Source: Streptomyces sp. SUK 48 (lineage in GTDB: Bacteria; Actinomycetota; Actinomycetes; Streptomycetales; Streptomycetaceae). Taken from it: a stretch of 64,000 nucleotides of DNA. The DNA lies in the NCBI RefSeq assembly GCF_009650765.1, contig NZ_CP045740.1:3324001-3388000 (forward strand). Reading direction: 5' to 3'. The first letter of the stretch is position 1; each line of letters opens with the position of its first letter. The notes under the pieces were generated by a model. That model made no database searches. It was not told where the DNA came from and was given only the letters and a program-made list of their open reading frames with translations. Positions 26,400-35,700 of this stretch are shown here, piece after piece. Made by a program: the position numbers and the translations under genes.

Positions 26400-27979
26400 T
26401 CAGAAGGCGTCGGTCGGCACATACCTCCCCCACACCTCCCGCAGCGCCCCGCACACCTCGCCCACCGTGGCCCGCGCCCGCAGCGCCTCCTTCATCGGGT
26501 ACAGGACGTTCTCCTCGCCCCCGGCGGCCTTCTTCAGGGCGGTCAGGGCGGCGTCGACCGCGCCCCGGTCGCGGCCGGCGCGCAGGGCTGCGAGGCGTGC
26601 GCACTGGCGGGCCTCGATGGCCGGGTCCACGCGCAGCGGCTCGTACGGCTCCTCCTCGTCCAGCCGGAACCGGTTGACACCGACGACCACCCGTTCCCCC
26701 GAGTCGGTCTCCTGGGCCACGCGGTAGGCGTCGCGCTCGATCTCGGCCTTCTGGAAACCCCGCTCGATCGCCGCCTCCGCGCCGCCCATCTCCTCGACGC
26801 GGGCCATCAGTCCGACGGCCGCCGCCTCGATGTCGTCGGTCATCCGCTCCACCGCGTAGGACCCGGCGAAGGGGTCCACGGTCGCGGTCACGTCCGTCTC
26901 GTACGCCAGCACCTGCTGGGTGCGCAGGGCGAGCCGCGCGGAGGCGGCGGTGGGCAGCGCGATCGCCTCGTCGAAGGAGTTGGTGTGCAGGGACTGGGTG
27001 CCGCCGAGGACCGCGCCGAGGGCCTGGACGGCGACCCGGACCAGGTTCACCTGCGGCTGCTGCGCGGTGAGCTGGACCCCGGCGGTCTGGGTGTGGAAGC
27101 GCAGCATCAGCGACCTGGGGTCCTTCGCGCCGAACTCCTCCCGCATCACCCGCGCCCAGATCCGGCGCGCGGCGCGGAACTTGGCGACCTCCTCCAGGAA
27201 CGTCGTACGGGCCACGAAGAAGAAGGACAGGCGCGGCGCGAAGTCGTCCACGCCCATCCCGGCCGCGACCGCCGTGCGCACGTACTCGATGCCGTCGGCG
27301 AGGGTGAAGGCGATCTCCTGCACGGGCGACGCGCCCGCCTCGGCCATGTGGTAGCCGGAGATGGAGATGGTGTTCCACCGGGGATCTCGGCGGCGCAGTA
27401 GCGGAAGATGTCCGCCGTCAGCCGCAGCGAGGGCCGGGGCGGGAAGATGTAGGTGCCGCGGGCGATGTACTCCTTGAGCACGTCGTTCTGGATCGTGCCG
27501 GTCAGCCGGCCGGCCGGGACGCCCTGTTCCTCCGCCACCAGCTGGTACAGGAGCAGCAGGAGGGCGGCCGGGGCGTTGATCGTCATGGAGGTGGAGACCC
27601 GGTCCAGCGGGATACCGTCGAACAGCACCCGCATGTCCTCGATCGAGTCGATCGCCACGCCGACCTTGCCGACCTCGCCGTGCGCGAGGGGCGCGTCGGA
27701 GTCGTGGCCCATCTGGGTGGGCAGGTCGAAGGCGACGGACAGTCCGGTGGTGCCGTGGGCGATCAGCTCCCGGTAGCGGGCGTTGGACTCCGCCGCCGTG
27801 CCGAAACCGGCGTACTGGCGCATCGTCCAGGGGCGGCCGGTGTACATGCTCGGGTAGACCCCGCGGGTGAAGGGGTACGACCCCGGCTCCCCGAGACGCT
27901 CGGCCGGGTCCCAGCCGGTCAGCGCGTCCGGCCCGTAGACCGGCTCGATCGGCAGGCCCGACTCCGACTCACGCGCCAT
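26400..27979 (-). pseudogene. acyl-CoA (methylmalonyl-CoA-type) mutase large subunit, frameshifted
   Basis: Two frames together give a 526-aa mutase catalytic (TIM-barrel) subunit. Frame 1 holds [21 protein letters not shown] and [20 protein letters not shown] and runs to YCAAEIP. Frame 2 continues [27 protein letters not shown] and GGTQSLHTNSFDEAIALPT. Restoring one G to the plus-strand run GGGG at 27380-27383 gives ...[15 protein letters not shown].... The length is 2 mod 3. Tyr in PSMY and Arg in PSLRL resemble methylmalonyl-CoA mutase rather than isobutyryl-CoA mutase. The C-terminal B12-binding domain is absent, so it needs a separate small subunit, which is not in this window. ATG 27979 has GGAGG. 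Confidence 0.82.
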
Positions 27980-28058
27980 GGATGCCTCCGCAGTACGTTC
28001 CGTACCTCCTCACCATGCCTCGTCGTTCGGCGGGGGTCACGTGGGGAAGCATCCGGGG

Positions 28059-28823
28059 ATGAGGACCAGGGGCAGGACCCTCGCCGGGCTCGGAGTGCTC
28101 GCCGCCCTCGCCGCGCTCTGCGGCTGCACCGTGCGGCCGCTGGGCGCGGACGGCCGGCCGCCGGGCGGGGGCCCGGTGTCCGCGGTGGGCCCGGGGGCGC
28201 CGTGGCGGCCGGGCGACAGCGGACCGGGCGTGCGGGAACTCCAGGCGCGGCTGCGGCAGCTGGACTGGCTGTTCGACGGGCCCACGGGTTCGTACGACGA
28301 TCTCACCGAGCGGGGCGTACGGGGCTTCCAGGGCAAGCGCGGGCTGCCGGTCACCGGGGTCACGGACGCCGCGACCTGGCGGCGGCTGGTGGCGATGACC
28401 CGTCCGCCGGGCGAGTGGGAGCTGTATCTGATGGGCGGCCAGCCCGCCGCCGCGCCCGATCCGCGGTGTCTGACCGGGCGGGTGCTGTGCGTCAGCGAGA
28501 CCAGCCGGACGCTGCGCTGGATGGTCGACGGGCGGACCGTCTCCGAGATGGCCGTGCGCTTCGGCACCCGGCGCAGCCCGACCCGCGAGGGCGCCTTCCC
28601 CGTGTACCGGAAGTCCCGCCACCAGGTGTCGACCCTGTACGGCTCGCCGATGCCGTACGCGATGTTCTTCAGCGGCGGTGAGGCGGTGCACTACTCGTAC
28701 GACTTCGCGGCGCGCGGTTATGCCGGGGGCTCGCACGGCTGCGTGAACGTGCGGGACGAGGCGGCGATCGCCCAGGTGTTCGCGCACGTGCGGGTGGGCG
28801 ACAAGGTCGTGGTGTACCGGTGA
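28059..28823 (+). CDS. L,D-transpeptidase lipoprotein with peptidoglycan-binding domain
   Basis: 254-aa exported protein. The signal peptide RTLAGLGVLAALAAL ends at a lipobox-like LCGC (Cys at position -2 is uncommon). A PG_binding_1 domain follows (GDSGPGVRELQARLRQL, then GFQGKRGLPVTGVTDAATW). The C-terminus is a YkuD domain with catalytic SHGCVNVRD and upstream His (AVHYSYDF). It would form 3-3 cross-links in the wall. ATG 28059 is preferred over an ORF start at 27978 that overlaps the divergent mutase gene. Only 79 bp separate the two starts. Confidence 0.9.
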   Translation: MRTRGRTLAGLGVLAALAALCGCTVRPLGADGRPPGGGPVSAVGPGAPWRPGDSGPGVRELQARLRQLDWLFDGPTGSYDDLTERGVRGFQGKRGLPVTGVTDAATWRRLVAMTRPPGEWELYLMGGQPAAAPDPRCLTGRVLCVSETSRTLRWMVDGRTVSEMAVRFGTRRSPTREGAFPVYRKSRHQVSTLYGSPMPYAMFFSGGEAVHYSYDFAARGYAGGSHGCVNVRDEAAIAQVFAHVRVGDKVVVYR

Positions 28824-29042
28824 GGCCGGGCGGCTGAGCTGGGGCGCGGGCGGGACCGGGGGAACGTGTCCCGCCCGCGCCAGGTGCACGAGCCGTGGGT
28901 ACGGGGGGAACCCCGGCTCAGTGCTACGGCCGATGACCAGTCGGCTCACTCAGTACTGCGTCGAGGGAGCCGAAAGTGTCACACCCTGTGCGGAAAAACT
29001 TTCGCGACTTCTGAAAATGCCAGGTCAGAGGGGTACTGGCGA

Positions 29043-30293
29043 TCAAGATCGATCAGCGGCGGGGGTGCCGGAAGCCGGCCGGGGGGCGGTGGCGGACACG
29101 GACACGGTCCGGCCGTGGCCGCGCGGGGTGTGCGGCGGGGTGTGCCCGGGAGCGTGCGACGGGGTGTGTCCGGGGGCGTGCGGCGGGGTGTGTCCGGGGG
29201 CGTGCGTCGGCGCGGGGCCCGGTGCGCCCGGGCCGTGGTGCCGGAGGCGCGCCTTGCCGAAGGGGTCGCCGCCGTGCCCCTTGCCCCGGCCCTTGCCATG
29301 GCCCGTGCCGGGGTGGCTCTCGTCGTCGCCGCCCTTTCCCTCACCGCCCCGGCCGGAACCCCTGCCCTGGCCCTGACCCTGGCCGCGGCCCTGGTCCGAG
29401 CCCCGGCCGCCGAAGTCGCGGCCCCTGCCCTGGGTGGGGTTGCCGGTGAAGTGATCGGTCGCGGCCAGCAGGAGCTTGCAGTACTGGCCGAGCCGGGCGG
29501 AGCCGCCCGCGAGGTTCTCCAGGGTGCGTCGGCGGTCGGTGTTCAGTCCGCCGGAGCGCAGGTCGCGGCAGGCGGTGACGGCACTGTCCCAGCGGCCGCC
29601 GCCGCCCGGGGAGGCGGAGGTGCCGGGGCGGGTGCTCGGAGCCGTACGGCCGTCCGTCGCACCGGCGGAGGCGGAGCCGTCGCCCGGGCCCGGACCCGGG
29701 CCCGGGTCCACGCCGCCGCCGGGCACCTTGAGGCTGCCGGACGCCTGCGGGGTGGCCGAGGCGGGCGGACGGGCGGAGTTGTCCGCGGTGGTGGTGACGG
29801 CGGGACCTGGTTTCCCCACGTCGAACGGCGTGGGCAGCACTCCCCCGGCGGCCATGGCGACCCCGCCGAGGGTGCCGACGGCCACCACGGCGGCCAGCGC
29901 GAGCCGTACCGGGCGGCCCCAGCGGGGGCGGCGGGCGGCGGCGCCGGTCCGGGTGGGGGCGCCGATGCGGACGAGCCCCGCGTCATGGCCGCGGGTGCCC
30001 GCGCCGGGTCCGTGCGGGCCGGTGCCGGTCCGGTGGTCGGGAGCGGTCGCGGCGAGCGCGGCCGTGCGCTCGTCGGCGGCGGCCTCGCGGGCCTTGCGGA
30101 ACGCGGCCAGGGCGGCCTGCTCACCGGGGAGTTCGAAGGCGGCCGGGGCGGCCTGCGCGGACAGCGCGTCGAGCACCCGGCCGAGGCGCTCGGCCTGGTC
30201 ACGGGTGGCGGGGTCGACGGCTTCCAGGGGCTCCCCGTCCAACAGGCGTTCCGCCGTCGCCGGGTTGAGCCACGTGTCCTGCTCGTCGGCCAT
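29043..30293 (-). CDS. anti-sigma-factor-like membrane protein with Gly/Arg- and His/Pro-rich tail
   Basis: 416-aa protein directly after an ECF sigma gene. The N-terminal 90 residues are helical and cytosolic (TWLNPATAERLLDGEPLEAV opening). One TM segment lies near residues 127-148 (LALAAVVAVGTLGGVAMAAGG). Outside is a Pro/Ser/Gly linker, a small conserved domain with two Cys (ACRDLRSGG, then LGQYCKLLLAATDHFTGNP), and a low-complexity tail with three near-identical octapeptide repeats of the APGHTPPH type. The ATG at 30293 overlaps the sigma stop (TGATG). It is likely the cognate anti-sigma factor, although no zinc-binding HXXXCXXC motif is present. Confidence 0.75.
   Translation of the reverse strand: MADEQDTWLNPATAERLLDGEPLEAVDPATRDQAERLGRVLDALSAQAAPAAFELPGEQAALAAFRKAREAAADERTAALAATAPDHRTGTGPHGPGAGTRGHDAGLVRIGAPTRTGAAARRPRWGRPVRLALAAVVAVGTLGGVAMAAGGVLPTPFDVGKPGPAVTTTADNSARPPASATPQASGSLKVPGGGVDPGPGPGPGDGSASAGATDGRTAPSTRPGTSASPGGGGRWDSAVTACRDLRSGGLNTDRRRTLENLAGGSARLGQYCKLLLAATDHFTGNPTQGRGRDFGGRGSDQGRGQGQGQGRGSGRGGEGKGGDDESHPGTGHGKGRGKGHGGDPFGKARLRHHGPGAPGPAPTHAPGHTPPHAPGHTPSHAPGHTPPHTPRGHGRTVSVSATAPRPASGTPAADRS
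29137..29208. repeat. three tandem 24-bp repeats inside anti-sigma gene tail
   Basis: Units at 29137-29160, 29161-29184 and 29185-29208 follow GGGGTGTGYCCGGGRGCGTG plus CGNC. On the minus strand they encode the His/Pro octapeptide repeats. Copy number is likely variable between strains. Confidence 0.85.
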
Positions 30294-31015
30294 CACATGT
30301 CCTTCTGCGTCCGCGCGCGCGTATGCGTCACAGTGGCGGACGTCACCGCGCGGGCACGCGGTTCTCGCTCGGGGTCCTGCCGGGCCGCTCGTCCCGATCC
30401 CGGCCGGGGTGTCTGCTCGGGGTCCCGCTGGGGTGGCAGCGCGTCGAGGACGCCCGCCGTCTCCGCGTCGTCGCCGAGCAGTTCGGCGAGCCGTTTCAGG
30501 CCGCGGTGCGCGGCGGTGCGGACGGCGCCGGCGCGTTTGCCGAGGGTCTCGGCGGCGGTCTTGGCATCGAGGCCGACCACCACGCGCAGGACGACCGCCT
30601 CGGCCTGGTCCTGCGGGAGCCGGGCGATGAGGGAGAGCGTGCTGCCGGTGGTGAGCGCCTCGATGGCCTCGCCCGCGGTGTCGGACTCGGCGGCGCGGCC
30701 GGTCAGTTCGGCCTCGTCGCCGCCGATCGCGGGGCGGCGGCCGCGCATCCGGATGTGGTCCAGGGCACGGTTGCGGGCGATCCGGGCGGCCCAGCCGCGG
30801 AACCGGTCGGCGTCACCGCTGAACCGGTCGAGGTCGCGGGCGATCTGCAGCCATGCCTCGGAGGCCACGTCCTCGGCGTCGGGATCGCCGACGAGCGTGC
30901 GCACGTACCCGAGCAGCCGTGGGTGCACCGCGCGGTACACCGCGCGGAACGCGCTCTCGTCACCGTCCTGTGCCGCACGCACCGCGGCGGTCAGCTCCGC
31001 GTCGTCCCCCAGCAC
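30293..31015 (-). CDS. ECF-type RNA polymerase sigma factor
   Basis: 240-aa sigma factor. Region 2 is FRAVYRAVHPRLLGYVRTLVG, then DAEDVASEAWLQIARDLDRF, then FRGWAARIARNRALDHIR. Region 4 is LSLIARLPQDQAEAVVLRVVVGLDAKTAAETLG, then AVRTAAHRGLKRLAELL (stated as positions of about 145-195). A Pro/Arg-rich tail follows. The GTG at 31015 has GGGAG upstream. It is translationally coupled to the membrane anti-sigma candidate. It is closely similar to the sigma gene at 39420-40040 across the 8-kb island. Confidence 0.88.
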   Translation of the reverse strand: MLGDDAELTAAVRAAQDGDESAFRAVYRAVHPRLLGYVRTLVGDPDAEDVASEAWLQIARDLDRFSGDADRFRGWAARIARNRALDHIRMRGRRPAIGGDEAELTGRAAESDTAGEAIEALTTGSTLSLIARLPQDQAEAVVLRVVVGLDAKTAAETLGKRAGAVRTAAHRGLKRLAELLGDDAETAGVLDALPPQRDPEQTPRPGSGRAARQDPEREPRARAVTSATVTHTRARTQKDM

Positions 31016-31255
31016 CGCACTCCCTTTACGCCTGTCTTCTGGTCGGCGCGAATGGCACGTTACGGCGTGAAACCGCGCCCCGTCCATGTCTGTAGAAGAT
31101 GCAACTAACTCGTGACCGGGTGCGGGTATGCGCAGGGTGAGCACCGGGTGAGGACAGAACGCGCCCGAGGTGTGACAGAAAACGCACCCACGACGCTGTA
31201 GAGAGTACGGGTCGCCCAGCGGCCCTCAGAGCGACGGTCGGGGCCTCTCCTGTGG

Positions 31256-31278
31256 GGGGTGGCGGCCCCGGCCGTTGC
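31256..31278 (+). repeat. left copy of 23-bp direct repeat (candidate attL)
   Basis: GGGGTGGCGGCCCCGGCC followed by GTTGC, identical to 39232-39254. The two copies bound about 8 kb that differ in style from the flanks. Confidence 0.7.
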
Positions 31279-31320
31279 TTCGGTTTCAGGGCCCTGAACT
31301 GCGGCGATACACATACTCCG

Positions 31321-31348
31321 TGACCAACGTGGCCAACGCGTGACCAAC
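31321..31348 (+). repeat. TGACCAAC arm-type repeats, left side
   Basis: TGACCAACGTG, GGCCAACGCG and TGACCAAC follow one another with 10-bp periodicity, 43 bp inside the left direct repeat. TGACCAACGTG recurs at 39097-39107 inside the right end. Such repeats resemble integrase arm sites of actinomycete integrative elements. Confidence 0.5.
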
Positions 31349-31650
31349 CGGCCGGACGCCTGGCGCGAGCCTAGCGTGATCATGTCCAGTACGAGGCACT
31401 GGACCGTCCCGGAATGTCGGCTCTCGGGCCCTTTCGTCTCGGCGCTCGCGGTGCTGGGCAGTAGTGCGGTCTGGCCAGTGAACCCGACAAACAACTGACA
31501 GCCCCGTAGCAGAAGATCGGAACAGGCTGTCAGCGGCTTTCGCCGCACGTCAGGCACTGCTCGCCCCGACCTACCCGGGTGCAGTGACATCCATACCCGG
31601 GTCGCGAGCGTCTGCCGCTCCATTCGGGAAGCCGTAGGGCTTCCAGGCCA

Positions 31651-31911
31651 TCATCGTCGGCCGAACGGCCACAACGGGAATTTAGGGCGAGGCATGCCGA
31701 GGACCCTGCGCACCATGTCTTTGGAAATGTCGTGGCGGCCCCGGTTGTAGTAGATGTACTGGTACACCTCTTCGGGCGTGAATCTCGGGTTTTCCTCAGC
31801 AATCTGGCGGATGTACCGGGTTTTGGCCTCGTCGGGCTTGCTGCCGGCCGGTTGCCTGCGGCGCTTGATGCGCCGACGGATGCGGCGACCGGAGTTGTCG
31901 GAGTAGACCAC
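31651..31911 (-). CDS. small basic hypothetical protein of the island
   Basis: 86-aa protein. It has a very basic N-terminus (GRRIRRRIKRRRQ), then a helical region (EAKTRYIRQIAEENPRFTPEE, then YQYIYYNRGRHDISKDMVRRVLG) compatible with a small DNA-binding helical bundle, and a Pro/Phe/Arg end. GTG 31911 is chosen because GGGGGGAGG lies 5 nt upstream; an extension to 31992 has no RBS. A promoter is visible at 31946-31975. No family recognised. It is divergent from the pseudo-receiver gene and could be a regulator of it. Confidence 0.6.
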   Translation of the reverse strand: MVYSDNSGRRIRRRIKRRRQPAGSKPDEAKTRYIRQIAEENPRFTPEEVYQYIYYNRGRHDISKDMVRRVLGMPRPKFPLWPFGRR

Positions 31912-31945
31912 GCGCGCCTCCCCCCAAGCGTGGATGGGTGATCCG

Positions 31946-31975
31946 ACGCTAGGGGAGCGGAGCGTTGCAGGTCCA
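31946..31975 (-). promoter_or_regulatory. promoter of the small island gene
   Basis: Minus strand: TGGACC (31975-31970), 18-bp spacer, TAGCGT (31951-31946), about 35 nt before the chosen GTG. Confidence 0.5.
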
Positions 31976-32082
31976 TGACTGATCTTGCGCACCCATGACC
32001 CGCTACTGGCGGGTTCCTGCCCCGCCCTAAGCTGTCGGCTGCGTTCCCGCCGGTAGCGCGGCGGTCACAGGGAGGGACAGAG

Positions 32083-32700
32083 ATCACGACGACCGTTCAT
32101 GTCGCGGTCCTGGACCCATTGCCGGTGTTCCGACATGGCGTCGCAGCGTCGTTGTCGAGCGTGGGGCACCTCGTCGAGGAACCTGAGAACGCCGAAGCCT
32201 GGTTGCGTGAACACCCCGGCGGGGTAGTTCTGTTGACCCTGCGCACCGCAGAGGATCTGGACCAGCTGACCGCTCTGTGCCGCATACGGCCCCGCCCGCT
32301 TGTCGTCGCGCTGCCGTCCGCTGAAAGCGCCTCCCTGGGCGTGCGGGCTATGCGGGCCGGTGCCCGGTCGGTAGTGGCGCGCGAGGCGACGGTCTCGGCC
32401 TTGCAGCGGGCGGTCTCCGCGACCCTCGAGGGCGAAGCGGTGATGCCGACCGAGGTGGCCGATCTCCTGGTAGCCGGCCGGGGCGGCCGGGCCCCGCGCG
32501 GCCCGGTCCCCTCTGCGGATCAGATCGCCTGGCTGCGTCGGCTCTCCGACGGTTGGACCGTGTCCCGGCTGGCCTCAGACACCGGCTATTCGGAGCGGGC
32601 GATGTACCGGCTGCTCCGGGCCTTCTACCAGCGGATCGGTGTCGGTACCCGGCTGGAGGCCATCATGCTGGCGCAGGACAAGGGCTGGTTCGAGAACTAG
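32083..32700 (+). CDS. pseudo-receiver response regulator with LuxR-like HTH (non-AUG start)
   Basis: 205-aa regulator. The receiver fold is recognisable (VHVAVLDPLPVFRHGVAASL at the first strand), but the phospho-acceptor Asp is replaced (GVVLLTLRTAED has Thr there) and the usual Lys is Arg (VVAREATVSAL), so phosphorylation is unlikely. The C-terminus is a LuxR-like HTH (VSRLASDTGYSERAMYRLLR). Upstream to the in-frame TGA there is no ATG/GTG/TTG. ATC 32083 sits 6 nt after GGGAGGG and restores the first beta strand. TTG 32119 is the alternative and would delete that strand. It ends abutting the convergent STAND gene stop (0 bp apart). Confidence 0.72.
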   Translation: MTTTVHVAVLDPLPVFRHGVAASLSSVGHLVEEPENAEAWLREHPGGVVLLTLRTAEDLDQLTALCRIRPRPLVVALPSAESASLGVRAMRAGARSVVAREATVSALQRAVSATLEGEAVMPTEVADLLVAGRGGRAPRGPVPSADQIAWLRRLSDGWTVSRLASDTGYSERAMYRLLRAFYQRIGVGTRLEAIMLAQDKGWFEN

Positions 32701-35700
32701 CTAGCGGGCACGGCCCGGTCGCATGCGTGCCAGCTGGGTGAGTACCGGTTCGAGGCGCGGGTCGCCGTTGGCCAGGATCTCCACCATGAACCTCAGCAGA
32801 CCATCCAGCCCAGGCGTCTGCTCGGACGGCTCAGGGCGTGCCTGATGGAACGCCTCCAGCGCCCGCGAGGGTTCCGCGTCGTCGACGAGAACCGAATAGC
32901 ACCGGGCGATACCCGTGAAGTCCCACGCGACCAGGTCGTGCACGTCCGCCCTGGTGCGCTGGCCGGTCTCGTCGTCGAGTTGCTGGAAGAGATCTCTCGC
33001 GGTTCCCGGGAGACCGCAGCGGTGGGCGATGATCCCCCTCAGCGCGAGTTCCACGGTCTCCTTGCCCGCCACCCGGTAGCGGGCCGACTCCTCGATCGCC
33101 TTCCGGGCCGCCGAGAGGTCACCCAAGTGCACATGCGTGAGGGCCAGCACGGTGAGCGACCGCCGCAGGCTGATCGGGTCCCGGTGGTCGCGCGCGATGC
33201 CGATGGCCCGCTCGACCACCCGTCGCGCCTCGCCGTATCTGTCTTGATAGAGGTGCAGCTCGGCTGTGGCGGTGAGCAGGTCAGCCTGGAGCGATGGATC
33301 GGGGCGGCCCGTGACCAGTTCGTCGCACCTGGCCAGCATCGTCAGCGCGTCCGGGATCTCGTTCAGCTCGGCGTACCACCGGGCCAGCCTCAGCGCGGTG
33401 CCGGACGCCAGTTCGGGATCGACCTCGTAGGCGGCTTCGAAAGCCGACAAGGCGGCCTCGATCGCGCGCCGGTAGTTGCCCTGCCGCTGTCGGCAGTCGG
33501 CCAGTCCGGTCAACGCGGCGGCACGGTCGCCACCTTCGTCGTCATCCTCACCCGCCAGCCCCAACGCCCACCTATAGTGCTTTTCGGCGTCCCCAAGGTG
33601 GCCGTGTTCCCAGAACATGGCGCCCAGGCCGATGTGGATACCGCGTATCGCCTCACGGTCCTGGTCCTCCTGGGCCATCTTGAGCGCGATCTGGTAGGCC
33701 GACCGGGCAGAGACGAAATCGTCACTGTACGAGTAGATATCCCCCAGCGCGGCGAGGTTCACCATCTCGGCTTCCCGATCGTCACCGAGTCGGCCACGCA
33801 CGGCTTCCCGCTGGGCCCGCAGTTCGGTCCCGCTGCCCCAGCGGTCCACCAGATCCTCCATCGACTCGATGACACTGTATGCACAGTCGTACAGTCCGGC
33901 CCGAAGCCAGACATCGACGCGCGCGAAGTGCGTGTGTAGATCGACCATGCCGTGGACGTCGTCGTCGTCCTTCTGCATGCCCTGCAGCACCACGGCCGCT
34001 CGCAGCAGGAGGGCGCGCCGGGTCAGCGGTTCGCCTTCGTCCGCCCGCCGGTCACCAGGGGCCAAGCGGCTGAGGACCGCCTCGACCTCGCTCTTTCGCA
34101 GGTACCGGCGGCCGTCGCGGTGTTCCAGGGCGAGACCGGCCGCCACGAGCGCTCGCAGGGCCGGCTCGATCCGTGGCGCCGGTACATACGGCTCCAGAAT
34201 GCCGATGACGGTTTCAGTAGAGGCTGGAATGCCAAGCGCCGCCAGCCCCTCGGCCACCCGCTGCTGTTCGGCGGGAAGGTGATCGACGAACTTGTGCACC
34301 AAACGCAGATGTACTTCACTCGCCGGTACGGAGGACAGCCACGCTCCGACCTCGTGGATCTGTAGCGTCCGCGGGTCACTGCTAATGACCGCGGAGAGCA
34401 GTTCTGCGAGCCGCGGGTTACCGGCCAGACGACCGTGAACGCGCCCTAGGTCGTTCTCCGGCAGGGCGGCCAAGCCATACATGTCATTTGGGTCGAGTAG
34501 GGCGAAATGCTTCCGCAGCCAAGGCGGCTTGAGCCCGCTGAGGCTGATATGGACCGCCTTCTCCGTCCAGGCCACACCTGTCGTCGCCTCAGGTATGTGC
34601 TGCGTCACGAAGACGATCTTGACGAGGGGGTCAGGCCGGCCTTGCACAGTCTCCAGCGCCAGGTCGAGCTCCGAATCACGCAGCACGTACCCGTCCCTGA
34701 GGAGGTTCTCCGCTGAGTCGATCACGATCACCCGCCGGAAGCCGCCGGTCGCATCGAGGCCGTCCAGGGCGATCTCCAGGCGTGCTCGTGCGAACAAACC
34801 GGCTGCCTGGCCCAACCCGGGTGGCTCGATGTCCTCGATCAGGGTCGTCACGCCGATCTCCCCGTACGGAGTGGCCTCGTGCCAACGGACCACCGAGGGC
34901 TCGTAGTCCGGATCCGTCCAGCCCAGATCGGCCAGCACCTCCCGCACAAGCGCCGTCTTGCCTATCCCGGCCGGGCCGCTGACCACGATGACGGAGGTGG
35001 TCCGATCGTCCAGCGCCGCACGGAGATCACTGCGCGGATTCTTGCGGTCGACGAAGGCGGATGTGCCCCGCGCCGGTCGGCCGGCCTGCCGCGTCGCCAC
35101 CGTGCCGCTCGTTTCGAGGTCCGCTCCCGCGTCGAAGAGCTCCGGCCGTCCCGCCTGCGTGGCCAGCGGCCCCAGCAGGACCCGGGTGAGCCGCCCAGCC
35201 AGCCGTGCGCACCAACGGCGGCCATCCGGCGTACCGCTCTCGTAGGCGCTGTGCAGCATCGCTTGGGCGAGCAGGGACACCTTCAGCTGCGTGTGCCACT
35301 GCTCCGGATCCCCGTGTCTGTCCACGACGAACTGGAATGCGGGCTCACGGAGCGCGTCAATGATTTTTCGCACCCTGCTCGGCATGCCACTATCGAGGCG
35401 CTTGTCGCGCTTGTCACGCTCCAGATAGGTGAGAAACGTCGACTGGGTGCCAGCAGGGGACTCCCCGATCTCCCGCCAGCAGAGCGAGATCAGCAAGGTG
35501 GCGAGATCTCGGCTCAGCGGTGCCCGTCCGTCGTAGGTGGCCAGGTCGATCAGCCGGAACTGGCCTGCGTCGACGATCTCGTCGTACGCGGGCACGAGGA
35601 CGTTGTCCCCGTGCAAGTCGCCATGTGTCCGGCCCACCAGACAGTGGATCCTTCGCCGTGTCGCGGGCATGTCCTTGGCGAACAGCCGCCACGGGTTGGG

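Larger units (their letters stand above)
31016..31650. other. intergenic region holding the left island boundary
   Basis: No credible gene. It contains the sigma upstream region (31016-31255), the 23-bp repeat (31256-31278) and, just inside it, TGACCAAC-type repeats (31321-31348). An open minus-strand frame over 31105-31623 lacks a recognisable domain or RBS and crosses the boundary repeat. Confidence 0.55.

Noticed and set aside
29137..29208. Repeat array as a CRISPR
   Set aside because: Units are directly adjacent without spacers and lie in frame inside a protein-coding gene.
31105..31623. 172-aa minus-strand ORF across the left island boundary
   Set aside because: No RBS, no recognisable fold, and it spans the direct repeat.
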